A DNA stretch of 46,670 nt from Vibrio hibernica. Its GTDB lineage: Bacteria > Pseudomonadota > Gammaproteobacteria > Enterobacterales > Vibrionaceae. The position numbers and the translations under genes are program-made. The DNA is taken from positions 1-46,670 of the forward strand of contig NZ_VHKO01000020.1 in assembly GCF_015223435.1 (NCBI RefSeq), read 5' to 3'. Positions 9,004 to 19,900 of the stretch are shown piece after piece. Each line of letters starts with the position of its first letter. The first letter of the stretch is position 1. The notes beneath the pieces were generated by a model that was not told the origin of the DNA, did no database searches, and saw only the letters and a program-made list of their open reading frames with translations.

Positions 9004-10491
9004 ATGAACAGAGAAATTTTAGCGGTTGTTGAAGCTGTTTCGAACGAAAAGGCTGTTCCTCGTGAGCGTATTTTTGAAGCGTTAGAAACTGCTTTAGCCA
9101 CGGCAACAAAGAAAAAAAGTCCACACGAAATTGAAGTTCGTGTTGAGATCGATCGTAAAACTGGCAACTTTGACACATGGCGCCGTTGGTTAGTGGTTGC
9201 AGAAGTTGAATTTCCAACTAAGGAAATCTCAATTGAAGCGGCTCAATATGACGATGAATCTGTTGAATTAGGTGATTACGTTGAAGATGATATGGAGTCA
9301 GTAACATTTGACCGTATTACAACGCAAACAGCGAAACAAGTGATTGTACAAAAAGTTCGTGAAGCTGAACGTGCTCAAATCGTAGAACAGTTCATCGATA
9401 ATGAAGGTGAATTAGTTACGGGTGTTGTTAAAAAAGCGAACCGTGATGCGGTTATTGTTGATTTAGGTAATAACGCGGAATCTGTGATTTTACGTGAAGA
9501 CCAATTGCCACGTGAAAATCTACGCCCGGGTGACCGTGTTCGTGGTCTGCTTTACGCCGTAAAACCTGAAGCTCGCGGCTTCCAATTATTTTTAACTCGC
9601 TCAAAATCAGAAATGCTGATTGAACTTTTCCGCATTGAAGTGCCAGAAATTGGTGAAGAGTTAATTGAAATTAAAGCGGCGGCTCGCGATCCTGGTTCAC
9701 GCGCTAAAATTGCCGTAAAAACCAATGATCGTCGTATCGACCCAGTTGGTGCGTGTGTTGGTATGCGTGGCGCACGCGTACAAGCTGTTTCTGGTGAGCT
9801 TGGTGGTGAGCGTATTGATATCGTGCTATGGGATGATAATCCAGCACAGTTTGTTATCAATGCAATGGCGCCTGCTGATGTAGCTTCAATCATTGTTGAT
9901 GAAGATACACACTCAATGGATATTGCCGTTGAAGCGGATAATCTCGCTCAAGCAATTGGTCGTAGCGGTCAAAACGTCCGTTTAGCCTCTCAACTAACGG
10001 GTTGGGAACTGAATGTTATGACGGTCGCGGATCTTAATACTAAGCATCAAGAAGAATCGGTAGCAGCTATCGAAAACTTCATGAAACATTTAGATATTGA
10101 ACAAGACTTTGCTGAATTATTGGTCGAAGAAGGTTTCTCTACATTAGAAGAAATCGCTTATGTACCAGTAAGTGAGTTATTAGAAGTTGATGGTCTTGAA
10201 GAAGATCTCGTTGAAGAGCTACGTGCTCGTGCAAAAAATGCATTAACGACATTAGCACTTGTTCAAGAAGAATCATTTGAAGGGTTAGAACCTGCTGAAG
10301 ATCTACTTGCTCTTGACGGTCTAGAACGCGAATTAGCGTTTAAGTTTGCCGCGAACGGCGTAGTGACTTTAGAAGATTTAGCCGACCAAGGCACTGATGA
10401 CTTAGAAGACATCGAAGGTCTAAGCAAAGAACGTGCGGGAGAGCTTATTATGGCTGCTCGTAACATTTGCTGGTTTGGCGACGAAGAATAA
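9004..10491 (+). CDS. nusA: transcription termination/antitermination factor NusA
   Basis: Binds RNA polymerase and nascent RNA, and modulates pausing, termination and antitermination. The 495-residue protein has the N-terminal polymerase-binding domain (1-125, starting [20 protein letters not shown]), S1 domain (about 135-200), KH1 and KH2 (about 230-345, including [14 protein letters not shown] and [13 protein letters not shown]), and two acidic C-terminal repeats (about 365-425 and 435-490) of the gammaproteobacterial type that contact the alpha-subunit CTD. It is followed 21 nt later by infB with its own AAGGAG. Confidence 0.98.
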   Translation: MNREILAVVEAVSNEKAVPRERIFEALETALATATKKKSPHEIEVRVEIDRKTGNFDTWRRWLVVAEVEFPTKEISIEAAQYDDESVELGDYVEDDMESVTFDRITTQTAKQVIVQKVREAERAQIVEQFIDNEGELVTGVVKKANRDAVIVDLGNNAESVILREDQLPRENLRPGDRVRGLLYAVKPEARGFQLFLTRSKSEMLIELFRIEVPEIGEELIEIKAAARDPGSRAKIAVKTNDRRIDPVGACVGMRGARVQAVSGELGGERIDIVLWDDNPAQFVINAMAPADVASIIVDEDTHSMDIAVEADNLAQAIGRSGQNVRLASQLTGWELNVMTVADLNTKHQEESVAAIENFMKHLDIEQDFAELLVEEGFSTLEEIAYVPVSELLEVDGLEEDLVEELRARAKNALTTLALVQEESFEGLEPAEDLLALDGLERELAFKFAANGVVTLEDLADQGTDDLEDIEGLSKERAGELIMAARNICWFGDEE

Positions 10492-10512
10492 TTTCAGCAA
10501 GGAGAAAGCAGT

Positions 10513-13194
10513 ATGACAGAACTGACAGTGAAAGCACTTAGCGAAGAAATTGGAACACCAGTTGAACGCTTAGTAGAACAGCTTGCTGATGCTGGTATGA
10601 AAAAAACCAGCACAGACAATGTTACTGATGCAGAAAAGCAAACGCTTTTAACGCACCTAAAAAAAGAACATGGCGATAATTCAGGTGACTCTGAACCAAC
10701 ACGTTTAACGCTACAACGCAAAACTAAAAGCACATTAAATGTGTCTGCTGGTGGCGGTAAAAGCAAAGAAGTACAAGTAGAAGTACGTAAAAAACGAACT
10801 TATGTTAAGCGTACTTCAGTTGATGAAGAAGCGAAGCGTGAGGAAGAAGCTCAAGCGGCTCGTGAAGCGGAAGAAGTAGCAAAGCATGCTGCTGAAGAAA
10901 AAGCACAGCAAGAAGCATCAGCGAAAGCCGAAGCAAAAGCAAAACGTGAAGCGGAAGATAAATTGAAGCAAGAAGTAGCAGCAGAGAAAGTAAAAGCTGA
11001 AGAAGTTAAAGCAGCAGCTAAACGTTCACCAGAAGAAAAAGCAAAGCATGATGCCGCTAAAAAAGAAGCGGAAGCATTAAAGCGTCGTCAAGATGAGGAA
11101 GCTCAGCGTAAAGCGGAAGTGGAGTCAAAAAAACTGGTGGAAGAAGCTCGTAAACTGGCAGAAGATAACGAAGTTCGTTGGTCAGAGGAAGAGAAGAAGA
11201 AGAAAGAATCTGAAAATGCAGATTATCATGTAACGACTAATGTGCATGCTCGAGCTGCTGAAGATGAAGCTGATCGCCGTAGTGAAGCAAATCGTCCCAA
11301 GAAGAAAAAACCTGCGAAAAAAGAAGAGCGTCCTGCTGGCAATAGTCGCGGCGCTCGTGGTGGTCGTAATAACCGTAAAGGTAAATTGGCTAAACCGACT
11401 TCAATGCAGCATGGTTTTGACAAATCAGCAACGGTAGCAAAATCTGACGTTGTGATTGGTGAGACGATTGTCGTTTCTGAACTGGCAAATAAAATGTCAG
11501 TAAAAGGAACTGAAGTTATTAAAACGATGATGAAAATGGGCGCAATGGCGACCATCAACCAAGTGATTGACCAAGAAACAGCGCAACTCGTTGCTGAAGA
11601 AATGGGTCATAAGGTTATTCTTCGTAAAGAAAACGAATTAGAAGAAGCGATCCTATTTGATCGTGATGACTCAACTGAAGCAATATCTCGTGCACCAGTT
11701 GTGACCATCATGGGTCACGTTGACCACGGTAAAACATCAACACTGGATTACATTCGCCGCAGTCGTGTTGCATCTGGTGAGGCGGGTGGTATTACTCAGC
11801 ACATTGGTGCATACCACGTTGAAACTGACAATGGCATGATCACATTCTTGGATACTCCTGGACACGCAGCGTTTACATCAATGCGTGCTCGTGGTGCTCA
11901 AGCGACTGATATCGTAGTTCTTGTTGTTGCTGCCGATGATGGTGTTATGCCACAAACAGTTGAAGCGATTCAGCATGCAAAAGCGGCTGGCGTTCCTTTG
12001 ATTATTGCGGTAAACAAAATAGATAAAGAAGGCGCTAACCCTGATAACGTTAAAAATGCGCTTGCTCAATACGATGTAATTCCAGAAGAATGGGGTGGCG
12101 AGAACATATTTGTCCACATCTCAGCCAAAGTTGGTACTAATATCGAAGGTCTGCTAGAAGCAATTTTACTTCAATCTGAAGTTCTTGAACTTAAAGCGGT
12201 TACCGATGGTATGGCATCTGGTGTTGTAGTCGAATCTCGTCTTGATAAAGGTCGTGGTCCAGTTGCTACTGTATTGGTACAAGCGGGTACTTTACGTAAA
12301 GGTGATATTGTTCTTTGTGGCCAAGAATACGGCCGTGTTCGTGCGATGCGTGATGAAAATGGTAAAGACATTGATTCAGCAGGACCATCTATCCCGGTTG
12401 AGATCCTTGGTTTATCTGGTGTTCCAGCGTCAGGTGATGAAGCTACTGTAGTTCGTGATGAGCGTAAAGCTCGTGAAGTAGCGAACTACCGTCAAGGTAA
12501 ATTCCGCGATGTTAAATTAGCTCGTCAACAAAAATCAAAACTTGAAAACATGTTCTCTAACATGGAAGCTGGTGAAATTGCAGAGCTTAACGTTGTATTG
12601 AAAGCTGACGTTCAAGGTTCTGTTGAAGCGATTGCTGAGTCATTACTCAAACTGTCAACTGACGAAGTTAAAGTGAATATCGTTGGTTCTGGTGTTGGTG
12701 GTATTACTGAAACAGACGCAGTACTTGCGGCTGCTTCTAGTGCTATCTTGCTTGGCTTCAATGTTCGTGCGGATGCTTCAGCTCGTCGTACTGTTGAGAA
12801 TGAAGGGCTAGACCTACGTTATTACTCAATTATTTACCAATTGCTTGATGAAGTTAAACATGCGATGGGTGGTATGCTTGCACCTGAATTTAGACAAGAA
12901 ATTATTGGTCTTGCTGAAGTTCGTGATGTGTTCAAGTCACCTAAGCTTGGTGCAATCGCAGGTTGTATGGTAACTGAAGGTTTGATTAAGCGTAATAACC
13001 CAATCCGTGTACTTCGTGATAATATCGTTATTTATGAAGGTGAGCTTGAGTCATTACGTCGCTTTAAAGATGATGTACAAGAAGTTCGTAACGGTTACGA
13101 ATGTGGTATCGGTGTTAAGAACTATAATGATGTTCGTGCTGGTGACCAAATTGAAGTATTCGAAATCGTTGAAATCAAACGTACTCTTGACTAA
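10513..13194 (+). CDS. infB: translation initiation factor IF-2
   Basis: GTPase that brings initiator fMet-tRNA to the 30S subunit and promotes subunit joining. The 893-residue protein has an IF2 N-terminal fold ([20 protein letters not shown]), then a long Ala/Glu/Lys-rich charged region (about 95-275) predicted to be helical, and a basic segment [14 protein letters not shown] second IF2 N-domain follows (about 315-370), then the GTPase with GHVDHGKT near residue 404, DTPGH and NKID, then domains II, III and the tRNA-binding C-terminus. Internal initiation giving a shorter isoform, as in E. coli, is possible but not shown. RBS AAGGAG is at 10499-10504. Confidence 0.98.
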   Translation: MTELTVKALSEEIGTPVERLVEQLADAGMKKTSTDNVTDAEKQTLLTHLKKEHGDNSGDSEPTRLTLQRKTKSTLNVSAGGGKSKEVQVEVRKKRTYVKRTSVDEEAKREEEAQAAREAEEVAKHAAEEKAQQEASAKAEAKAKREAEDKLKQEVAAEKVKAEEVKAAAKRSPEEKAKHDAAKKEAEALKRRQDEEAQRKAEVESKKLVEEARKLAEDNEVRWSEEEKKKKESENADYHVTTNVHARAAEDEADRRSEANRPKKKKPAKKEERPAGNSRGARGGRNNRKGKLAKPTSMQHGFDKSATVAKSDVVIGETIVVSELANKMSVKGTEVIKTMMKMGAMATINQVIDQETAQLVAEEMGHKVILRKENELEEAILFDRDDSTEAISRAPVVTIMGHVDHGKTSTLDYIRRSRVASGEAGGITQHIGAYHVETDNGMITFLDTPGHAAFTSMRARGAQATDIVVLVVAADDGVMPQTVEAIQHAKAAGVPLIIAVNKIDKEGANPDNVKNALAQYDVIPEEWGGENIFVHISAKVGTNIEGLLEAILLQSEVLELKAVTDGMASGVVVESRLDKGRGPVATVLVQAGTLRKGDIVLCGQEYGRVRAMRDENGKDIDSAGPSIPVEILGLSGVPASGDEATVVRDERKAREVANYRQGKFRDVKLARQQKSKLENMFSNMEAGEIAELNVVLKADVQGSVEAIAESLLKLSTDEVKVNIVGSGVGGITETDAVLAAASSAILLGFNVRADASARRTVENEGLDLRYYSIIYQLLDEVKHAMGGMLAPEFRQEIIGLAEVRDVFKSPKLGAIAGCMVTEGLIKRNNPIRVLRDNIVIYEGELESLRRFKDDVQEVRNGYECGIGVKNYNDVRAGDQIEVFEIVEIKRTLD

Positions 13195-13266
13195 TTGACA
13201 ATACTGTATGATTTAATCGCTGACTGAAATATGGTTAAGCTATTAAAACATAAGACTTAAATACAC

Positions 13267-13296
13267 AATGGGGGGCTTTTGCTCCCCATTCTTTCT
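13267..13296 (+). terminator. stem-loop between infB and rbfA
   Basis: AATGGGGGGC (13267-13276) and GCTCCCCATT (13281-13290) pair over 10 bp with one G-T wobble around a TTTT loop, then CTTTCTG. It is strong as a stem but the T-tract is weak, so it may be a partial terminator or a processing site. Confidence 0.65.
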
Positions 13297-13365
13297 GTTA
13301 TGACGCTTAAATAATACTTACTGATTTAGTGTTTATTTTTTAAATGTACAGATGTGAGAAAAAAT

Positions 13366-13767
13366 ATGTCAAAAGAATTTAGCCGTGCGCAACGTGTCGC
13401 ACAACAATTGCAAAAAGAACTCGCTTCTATTTTACAGCGTGATGTACGTGATTCTCGTATTGGAATGGTGACCATTTCTGATGTTGAAGTGTCCCGTGAT
13501 CTGGCTTATGCAAAAGTGTTTGTGACTTTTTTATGTGTCGGTGAACAAACGCCTGAATCAAGCCTTGCTGCTTTAAAAGAGCATGAAGTTGCGGTTCGCA
13601 TGACGTTAGGGAAGCGTATTCGCTTACGCCTTACTCCTGAAGTTCGTTTTACTTACGATAATACCTTAACTGAAGGTATGCGCCTTTCTAACTTGGTAAG
13701 TGAAGTCGTGAGTAGTGACAATCTTCGTAAGAAAGAAGCGGGCCGTGAGGGCGAAGGAGAAGAATAG
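13366..13767 (+). CDS. rbfA: 30S ribosome-binding factor RbfA
   Basis: Cold-shock-associated KH-like protein that acts late in 30S maturation near the 5' end of 16S rRNA. The 133-residue product carries the family N-terminus [20 protein letters not shown], the segment [20 protein letters not shown] and the C-terminal [14 protein letters not shown]. Start is ATG 13366 after GTGAGAAAAA; the in-frame GTG 13354 would add four unsupported residues. The stop TAG is directly followed by the truB ATG. Confidence 0.97.
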   Translation: MSKEFSRAQRVAQQLQKELASILQRDVRDSRIGMVTISDVEVSRDLAYAKVFVTFLCVGEQTPESSLAALKEHEVAVRMTLGKRIRLRLTPEVRFTYDNTLTEGMRLSNLVSEVVSSDNLRKKEAGREGEGEE

Positions 13768-14721
13768 ATGGCACGTAGACGTCGTGGTCGTCCTATTGAT
13801 GGCGTTTTATTATTAGATAAGCCAACTAGTATCAGCTCTAATGATGCGTTGCAAAAAATCAAACGTATCTACTTTGCAGAGAAAGCGGGTCATACTGGTG
13901 CTCTCGATCCATTGGCTACAGGTATGCTGCCTATTTGCCTAGGTGAAGCAACGAAGTTCTCTCAATTCTTACTTGATTCCGATAAACGTTATTGTGTCGT
14001 TGCTAAACTGGGTGAGCGTACCGATACCTCAGACTCTGATGGTGAAGTGGTTCAAACTCGTGAAGTGAAAGTAGATCGTGGTCTACTTGAGCGTTGTATT
14101 GCGAAGTTTCGTGGCACGACCGATCAAATTCCATCGATGTTTTCTGCATTAAAGTATCAAGGGAAGCCTTTGTATGAATATGCACGTCAAGGCATTGAGG
14201 TCCCACGTGAATCGCGAAAAATTACCGTGTTTGAAATCAGTCTCATTCGTTTTGATGGTCATGAAGTTGAAATGGAAGTGCATTGCTCTAAAGGTACTTA
14301 CATTCGTACGATCACCGATGACTTAGGTGAAATGTTGGGTTGTGGCGCTCATGTGACGTATTTACGTCGAATTGGTGTATCACATTATCCAGCAGAAAAA
14401 ATGGTGACACTAGAACAACTTCAAGCTTTAGTGGCTCAGGCTGAAGAGCAAGGTATTGAACCTCGTGAGTTATTAGATCCATTGCTTCTTCCTATGGATA
14501 CCGCAGTGGCTGACTTGCCTGAAGTGAATATGACAGTGAGTATGGCTGACTTTGTTCAGCATGGTCAGCCGGTGCAAATTGCAGGTTCACCTTCGGAAGG
14601 CGTGGTTCGTATGACCATGGGTGATGAGCGTACTTTTATTGGTATTGCCCACATCGATAATGATGGTCGAGTAGCACCAAAGCGTTTGGTTGTTTTTAGA
14701 AATGAAACTCCTTGCGATTAA
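13768..14721 (+). CDS. truB: tRNA pseudouridine-55 synthase TruB
   Basis: Converts U55 in the T-loop of all elongator tRNAs to pseudouridine. The 317-residue protein has the catalytic aspartate as Asp47 in [13 protein letters not shown], the YAKLGE-type segment [13 protein letters not shown], the [20 protein letters not shown] loop and the GTYIRTI motif, with a PUA-like C-terminal region (about 255-315). The start codon abuts the rbfA stop, so the two are translationally coupled. The end of the gene contains the -35 element of the rpsO promoter. Confidence 0.97.
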   Translation: MARRRRGRPIDGVLLLDKPTSISSNDALQKIKRIYFAEKAGHTGALDPLATGMLPICLGEATKFSQFLLDSDKRYCVVAKLGERTDTSDSDGEVVQTREVKVDRGLLERCIAKFRGTTDQIPSMFSALKYQGKPLYEYARQGIEVPRESRKITVFEISLIRFDGHEVEMEVHCSKGTYIRTITDDLGEMLGCGAHVTYLRRIGVSHYPAEKMVTLEQLQALVAQAEEQGIEPRELLDPLLLPMDTAVADLPEVNMTVSMADFVQHGQPVQIAGSPSEGVVRMTMGDERTFIGIAHIDNDGRVAPKRLVVFRNETPCD

Positions 14722-14740
14722 GGCTAGCTTCCCCTATAAT
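14712..14740 (+). promoter_or_regulatory. rpsO promoter
   Basis: TTGCGA (14712-14717, overlapping the truB stop) and a perfect TATAAT (14735-14740) are 17 bp apart. It corresponds in position to the E. coli rpsO P1 promoter. Confidence 0.85.
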
Positions 14741-14742
14741 CC

Positions 14743-14781
14743 GCGCTTCGCGTGATGGCTGAATCAGAGATTGGCTATCAC
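14743..14781 (+). promoter_or_regulatory. rpsO leader stems, likely S15 autoregulatory site
   Basis: CGCG-CTT-CGCG (14743-14753) overlaps a second stem, GTGATGGC (14752-14759) with GCTATCAC (14774-14781; one G-T pair). Alternative pairings of this kind in the rpsO leader are bound by S15 in E. coli to trap the ribosome. The functional link here is inferred. Confidence 0.5.
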
Positions 14782-14815
14782 ATTTTTATAAACTAACTCT
14801 TATTAGGAGAGCATT

Positions 14816-15085
14816 ATGTCTCTGAATGCAGAAACTAAAGCAGCAATCGTTGCAGATTACGCACAAGCTGAAGGCGATACAGGTTCACCAGAAGTACAAG
14901 TAGCACTACTTACTGCTTCTATCAACCACCTACAAGGTCACTTTGCTGATCATAAACACGATCACCACAGCCGTCGCGGTCTTTTACGTATGGTTTCTCG
15001 CCGTCGTAAACTTCTAGACTACCTTAAAGGTAAAAACCTAGAGCGTTACTTCGCACTAATCAAGCGTCTTGGCCTACGTCGTTAA
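14816..15085 (+). CDS. rpsO: 30S ribosomal protein S15
   Basis: Primary rRNA-binding protein of the central domain of 16S rRNA, also at the inter-subunit bridge. 89 residues, the family length. It shows [24 protein letters not shown], the [10 protein letters not shown] segment and the C-terminal [17 protein letters not shown] that contact rRNA. TTAGGAG precedes the ATG. It has its own promoter and a strong terminator before pnp. Confidence 0.98.
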   Translation: MSLNAETKAAIVADYAQAEGDTGSPEVQVALLTASINHLQGHFADHKHDHHSRRGLLRMVSRRRKLLDYLKGKNLERYFALIKRLGLRR

Positions 15086-15182
15086 TTCGTCGTTTGGTTT
15101 GATACCCAGATTAGAAAGTATTTGTTTTATTAATTGACGTTTGGGGTTTCCATTAGCGGATATAAATAAACAGACACTTGAG

Positions 15183-15208
15183 AAAAAGGAGCTTCGGCTC
15201 CTTTTTTT
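15183..15208 (+). terminator. terminator after rpsO
   Basis: AAAAAGGAGC-TTCG-GCTCCTTTTT forms a 10-bp stem with a stable TTCG tetraloop, followed by more T residues. In E. coli the rpsO terminator is read through partly into pnp. Confidence 0.95.
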
Positions 15209-15403
15209 GTGTCTGCTATTTGAGCAAAAAAACATTTCATCTATATCTAAAGCATATTCTGTTGTTCGAAATAAGACATTTCAACTCATCTGGTTTATAC
15301 TATGTCTCGTTTGTTTTCGCTTTATTTGCTATTAGTTTAGCGAGAAAGTGGGGATAGACCTCTGTTGGTTAGCTTTACAGTCACCGATGTCGACCATTAA
15401 GGT

Positions 15404-15480
15404 CGCGACTAATAACAGTTTTTTGCTTAATTCGTTTTTAATACGATGATATAGATAAGAAAAACCTGCTATTAGTCGCG
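15404..15480 (+). promoter_or_regulatory. pnp leader long stem (RNase III/PNPase autoregulation)
   Basis: CGCGACTAATA (15404-15414) and TATTAGTCGCG (15470-15480) are perfect 11-bp complements, extended by CAG/CTG with a bulge. They enclose about 50 nt and end 59 nt upstream of the pnp start. In E. coli the pnp leader contains a stem cut by RNase III, after which PNPase destabilises its own mRNA; position and form match. The rest of 15209-15539 shows no gene. Confidence 0.75.
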
Positions 15481-15539
15481 ATTGGTAAAGTAATCTCAGA
15501 GCATTTAACTCAATGAAATTATTAATTAAGGATCTTTAC

Positions 15540-17654
15540 GTGAAAGCAATCGTAAAAAAATTCCAGTACGGTAACCATACCGTTACTCTAGAAACGGGCG
15601 TAATGGCTCGTCAAGCAACTGCGGCTGTTATGGCAAGCATGGATGACACTTCAGTATTCGTCTCTGTTGTAGCAAAAAAAGATGCAGTTGAAGGTCAAGA
15701 CTTCTTCCCATTAACGGTTAACTACCAAGAGCGTACTTACGCTGCGGGTAAAATTCCTGGTGGTTTCTTTAAGCGTGAAGGACGTCCTTCTGAAGGCGAA
15801 ACATTGACGGCTCGTCTTATTGACCGTCCAATTCGTCCTCTTTTCCCATCAGCATTCAAAAACGAAGTTCAAGTTATTGCAACGGTTGTTTCTGTAAATC
15901 CTGATATCCAACCAGACATGATCACAATGATCGCAACGTCTGCAGCTCTTGCTATCTCTGGTGTACCATTCAATGGCCCTATCGGTGCGGCACGTGTTGG
16001 CCATATCAATGGTGAATTAGTTCTTAACCCAAGCCAAACTGAACTTGAGTCTTCTAAACTAGACCTAGTAGTTGCCGGTACTGCTGGCGCGGTATTAATG
16101 GTTGAGTCAGAAGCTGACAACCTAACTGAAGAAGAAATGTTAGCGGCAGTGGTTTACGGCCACGACCAACAACAAACAGTGATTACTGCTATTAACGAAT
16201 TTGCAGCAGAAGTCGCAACTCCTTCGTGGAACTGGGTAGCGCCTGCTGAAAACACAGAATTAAAAGCAAAAATTGCTGAGTTAGCAGAAACTCAAGTTGT
16301 TGAAGCTTACCAAATCACTGAAAAAATGGCGCGTTATGATCGCATTCATGCAATCAGTGCTGAAGTGAAAGATAAATTATTAGCTGAAAATGCTGATCTG
16401 AATCCAAAAGAAATTCACGCTATTTTCCATGATTTGGAAAAAAATGTCGTACGTAGCCGCATTATTGCTGGTCAACCACGTATTGATGGCCGTGAAAAAG
16501 ATATGGTTCGTGCACTAGACGTTCGTACGGGTGTTCTTCCTCGTACACACGGTTCTTCTTTGTTTACTCGTGGTGAAACTCAAGCGCTTGTTACTGCAAC
16601 GCTTGGTACACAACGTGATGCACAAATCATCGATAGCTTACTAGGTGAGAAGAAAGATCACTTCCTTCTACACTACAACTTCCCTCCATACTGTGTGGGT
16701 GAGACTGGTTTCGTTGGTTCACCTAAGCGTCGTGAAATCGGCCATGGTAAATTAGCAAAACGTGGTATCGCAGCAGTAATGCCTTCTGTTGAAGAATTCC
16801 CATACACAGTACGTGTTGTTTCTGAAATTACAGAATCAAACGGTTCGTCTTCAATGGCGTCTGTTTGTGGTACTTCTCTAGCGCTTATGGATGCTGGTGT
16901 TCCAATTAAAGCTTCTGTTGCGGGTATCGCAATGGGTCTTGTTAAAGAAGGCGATGATTTCGTTGTTCTTTCTGACATCCTTGGCGATGAAGATCACTTA
17001 GGTGACATGGACTTTAAAGTAGCGGGTACTAATCAAGGTATCACTGCACTTCAAATGGACATCAAAATCGAAGGCATCACTAAAGAAATCATGCAAATTG
17101 CGCTTAACCAAGCTCAAGGTGCACGTAAGCACATCCTTTCAGTAATGGATGAAGCGATTTCTGGCGCTCGTGAAGAAATTTCTGAATTTGCTCCACGTAT
17201 TTACACCATGAAGATCAGCTCTGAGAAAATCAAAGACGTGATCGGTAAAGGTGGCGCTGTGATCCGTGCTCTTACTGAAGAGACGGGCACTACGATTGAA
17301 ATCGGTGATGATGGCACAATTAAAATTGCCGCCACTGAAGGTAAAGCCGCGAAAGAAGCGATTCGTCGTATTGAAGAAATTACAGCAGAAGTTGAAGTTG
17401 GTCGCATCTATTCAGGTGTTGTTGCTCGTCTAGCTGATTTTGGTGCATTCGTAACAATTCTTCCTGGTAAAGATGGTCTAGTTCATATTTCTCAAATTGC
17501 TGATAAGCGCATCGAGAAAGTGGCGGACTACCTAACTGAAGGTCAAGAAGTTCAAGTTAAAGTACTTGAAATTGACCGTCAAGGCCGTGTTCGTCTAAGC
17601 ATGAAAGAAGCAGTAGAAAAAACGGAAGAGACAGTTGAACCATCAGCTGAGTAA
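15540..17654 (+). CDS. pnp: polyribonucleotide nucleotidyltransferase (PNPase)
   Basis: Phosphorolytic 3'-5' exoribonuclease, a degradosome component, trimeric ring. The 704-residue product has two RNase PH-like domains (first starting [20 protein letters not shown], second near residues 310-540 with [22 protein letters not shown] split by RTHG), a KH domain with GKGGAV near residue 567, and an S1 domain (about 620-690). Start is taken as GTG 15540, because AAGGA at 15528-15532 is 7 nt away and the protein aligns there; an in-frame ATG at 15513 would add nine residues and overlap that Shine-Dalgarno sequence. Confidence 0.97.
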   Translation: MKAIVKKFQYGNHTVTLETGVMARQATAAVMASMDDTSVFVSVVAKKDAVEGQDFFPLTVNYQERTYAAGKIPGGFFKREGRPSEGETLTARLIDRPIRPLFPSAFKNEVQVIATVVSVNPDIQPDMITMIATSAALAISGVPFNGPIGAARVGHINGELVLNPSQTELESSKLDLVVAGTAGAVLMVESEADNLTEEEMLAAVVYGHDQQQTVITAINEFAAEVATPSWNWVAPAENTELKAKIAELAETQVVEAYQITEKMARYDRIHAISAEVKDKLLAENADLNPKEIHAIFHDLEKNVVRSRIIAGQPRIDGREKDMVRALDVRTGVLPRTHGSSLFTRGETQALVTATLGTQRDAQIIDSLLGEKKDHFLLHYNFPPYCVGETGFVGSPKRREIGHGKLAKRGIAAVMPSVEEFPYTVRVVSEITESNGSSSMASVCGTSLALMDAGVPIKASVAGIAMGLVKEGDDFVVLSDILGDEDHLGDMDFKVAGTNQGITALQMDIKIEGITKEIMQIALNQAQGARKHILSVMDEAISGAREEISEFAPRIYTMKISSEKIKDVIGKGGAVIRALTEETGTTIEIGDDGTIKIAATEGKAAKEAIRRIEEITAEVEVGRIYSGVVARLADFGAFVTILPGKDGLVHISQIADKRIEKVADYLTEGQEVQVKVLEIDRQGRVRLSMKEAVEKTEETVEPSAE

Positions 17655-17700
17655 TTCTTTTTTATCTTTCTTTTTGCTAAGAAAATAATTTGAATAATGA

Positions 17701-17728
17701 AAGAGGAGCATTGCGCTCCTCTTTTTTT
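17701..17728 (+). terminator. terminator after pnp
   Basis: AAAGAGGAGC-ATTGC-GCTCCTCTTT, a perfect 10-bp stem, followed by a run of T. Confidence 0.95.
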
Positions 17729-17890
17729 ATATGTATTTTTTGAGTTAGATAGTGTTCTTAAAATACGTTTTGGCTACCTTCTATTAAGTTCAATTTACTA
17801 GAAGCTATCTTTCTGTAGAGGTAGTTTGATTGCACAACAACGTGTATATTGCTTTATAAAGCGAATGTACTGTAAAGGAGTACTCAATTA

Positions 17891-18883
17891 GTGAAATATT
17901 TTAAATGGTTAAGCCTTGTTACCGCCTTTTTATTAGTCGGCTGCGCTAACAGCGGTAATTCAAATATTGCGTGGTCTTATCCTCCGCTAGCGGTTCCTCT
18001 TCAACCTGCTATTCAGCAAGAAGTACAAATTGCGCGTTTAAATCAACTCATATTTCGCAAAGATATTGATAACGGAACCCGTGCTAAAATATTTACCGAG
18101 AGAGGGCAATATTTGGATAGCGTAGGGCTTGCTGATTTAGCTCGTGTAGATTATGAACGTTCTCTTAAACTGGATCCTAAACAGCCAGAAGTATTCAATA
18201 TGCTGGGTGTCTATTTTACTCAAATGGGTGATTATGATTCCGCATTTGATGCCTTTGATTCAAGTTTAGAGCTTGATCCTACTAATGAATATTCCGAGCG
18301 AAATCGTGCTATTGCTTTGTATTATGCCGATCGTTTTGATCTTGCCGTTCAAGATATGACTAAAAACTATAATAAAGCGCCAGATGATCCGTATCGCGCA
18401 TTGTGGTTATATTATATGGAACGTGAACAAGACGCTAAAAAAGCTACCGATACTTTAGCGGCACGTTACGCTAATAAAGATCAACAATGGGGCTGGCAAT
18501 TGGTTGGGTTAACTTTGAAAAAAGAAACAGAGGAAAGTATTTTAAAGTCAGCGGCAACAAGTACCCGAGATAATATTGAATTAGCTCAAAAGCTTACCGA
18601 AATATACTTTTATCTAGCAAAGCGTAACCAGTATGAAGGCAATTATGCTAATGCGATTGCTTTGTATAAACTATCCCTTTCTATGAATGTGTATCAGTTC
18701 TCAGAGCATAAATACGCATTTTTGGAATTAGGTCGTATTTTTAATACGTTGCAAGAGAAACAGGAAAAATCAGAAGCACCAGCAGCGGCACCAAAAAGCA
18801 CACCTAGCGAACAACCGCCAAAATCAAGCAATGAGACGAAACCATCGACTCAAAAAAAGACTGAGCCAGTTTCTCATTCTTAA
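17891..18883 (+). CDS. nlpI: outer-membrane lipoprotein NlpI (TPR protein)
   Basis: Adaptor for peptidoglycan hydrolases and the protease Prc in the periplasm. The GTG start follows AAAGGAG. Residues 1-17 form a lipoprotein signal ending LLVGC, with the lipidated Cys18 followed by Ala, which suggests outer-membrane sorting. Tetratricopeptide repeats are visible about residues 60-165 (for example RGQYLDSVGLADLARVDYER and NMLGVYFTQMGDYDSAFDAF). At 330 residues it is longer than E. coli NlpI (294), because of a Pro/Ser/Thr/Lys-rich tail of about 40 residues. The position after pnp is conserved. Confidence 0.95.
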   Translation: MKYFKWLSLVTAFLLVGCANSGNSNIAWSYPPLAVPLQPAIQQEVQIARLNQLIFRKDIDNGTRAKIFTERGQYLDSVGLADLARVDYERSLKLDPKQPEVFNMLGVYFTQMGDYDSAFDAFDSSLELDPTNEYSERNRAIALYYADRFDLAVQDMTKNYNKAPDDPYRALWLYYMEREQDAKKATDTLAARYANKDQQWGWQLVGLTLKKETEESILKSAATSTRDNIELAQKLTEIYFYLAKRNQYEGNYANAIALYKLSLSMNVYQFSEHKYAFLELGRIFNTLQEKQEKSEAPAAAPKSTPSEQPPKSSNETKPSTQKKTEPVSHS

Positions 18884-18910
18884 GTTAGATACGGTGGTAT
18901 TGTTAGATTA

Positions 18911-18936
18911 AAGAGGACTTTGAGTCCTCTTTTTTG
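18911..18936 (+). terminator. terminator after nlpI
   Basis: AAGAGGAC (18911-18918) and GTCCTCTT (18924-18931) are followed by TTTTG. Confidence 0.9.
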
Positions 18937-19000
18937 TTCCCATGAACGAAGCTTAAGCATATAAAATTACAGCGTAGTAAATGACATCGATGAGAGGAAA

Positions 19001-19891
19001 TTAAGCCAGCGCTAAACCTGCAAGTTTATGCCAGTAACCATTGCACTCACGAGATTCGATTTCTAACGGCGATTGTCCTTGTTCATTTGCTTTAAATTGA
19101 GAGAGTGTTGAGAGAGTATTAATACCAAGTGGACTCAAACGCACTACATCTACTAAGCCTTGCATACTCACTAAATCATTACCTAAGTTGTAGCAATAGC
19201 CGGACTGAGTTTGAATGCCATTTAAGTTAAACACTTCTTGACCCTCTTGGCTCAATACTTGAATTCCAGTTGGGTATTTTATGCAGCAAGTCTCGCAATC
19301 ATCTTTACCTTTATCTTCTGCGCGAGCAGTAAAACAGCGAGCAGAGTAGGCTAAAGGTAAGTAACCATGGCTGAATACTTCTACTTCAAATTGACCACGG
19401 ATACCGAGTTCATCGCATTGTGTTAATACGTTAATCAGCCAATCTCGCGATAATTCCACTGGCATGCACCAGCGAATCATCCCTTGTCTAGCAAACAGTT
19501 TTAATGTGTGTGCATTATAGGTATTGACCGCAGGCCCAACGACAAACGGTACTTTGGATTCCGAGGCCAGCTGAATACCAGATACATCGTTGGCCTCAAT
19601 CGAAAAGTCACCATTATCCACATACCTTTTCATAATATTGACTTCGCTGGGTGCTTCCAATAATGCCATGGTGGATAACACGACTTGTTTGCCTGAGTCC
19701 GCTAAATCTTTAGCCATATCAAACCAATGCTTAGGTTTTATTTCTCGGCGCTTTGAGCACACAGTTTCCCCTAAATAGATAATATCAGCAGGGCTGTTTT
19801 GGGCTTGTTGATAAAAGCTTTCTACATCATTTTTCGCCCAGAAATACAATAAAGGACCGAGTGAGTATTTGAGTGATTGTTCAGAGTTCAT
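19001..19891 (-). CDS. ubiV: UbiV, O2-independent ubiquinone hydroxylation protein (U32 family)
   Basis: With UbiU it forms a 4Fe-4S heterodimer needed for ring hydroxylation of ubiquinone precursors without oxygen, and it belongs to the peptidase U32 family. The 296-residue protein shows Cys45 in GETVCSKRRE and a second cluster C-x12-C-x2-C-C (in SARCFTARAED...DDCETCC), the pattern of iron-sulfur ligands known for E. coli UbiV (YhbV). It begins 9 nt downstream of the ubiU stop, so the two form an operon, and ubiT is divergent from them. Confidence 0.95.
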   Translation of the reverse strand: MNSEQSLKYSLGPLLYFWAKNDVESFYQQAQNSPADIIYLGETVCSKRREIKPKHWFDMAKDLADSGKQVVLSTMALLEAPSEVNIMKRYVDNGDFSIEANDVSGIQLASESKVPFVVGPAVNTYNAHTLKLFARQGMIRWCMPVELSRDWLINVLTQCDELGIRGQFEVEVFSHGYLPLAYSARCFTARAEDKGKDDCETCCIKYPTGIQVLSQEGQEVFNLNGIQTQSGYCYNLGNDLVSMQGLVDVVRLSPLGINTLSTLSQFKANEQGQSPLEIESRECNGYWHKLAGLALA

Positions 19892-19900
19892 CTTGTTTCC

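Noticed and set aside
15141..15335. 64-codon open frame between rpsO and pnp
   Set aside because: It crosses the strong rpsO terminator stem and has no start signals, so it is not a gene.
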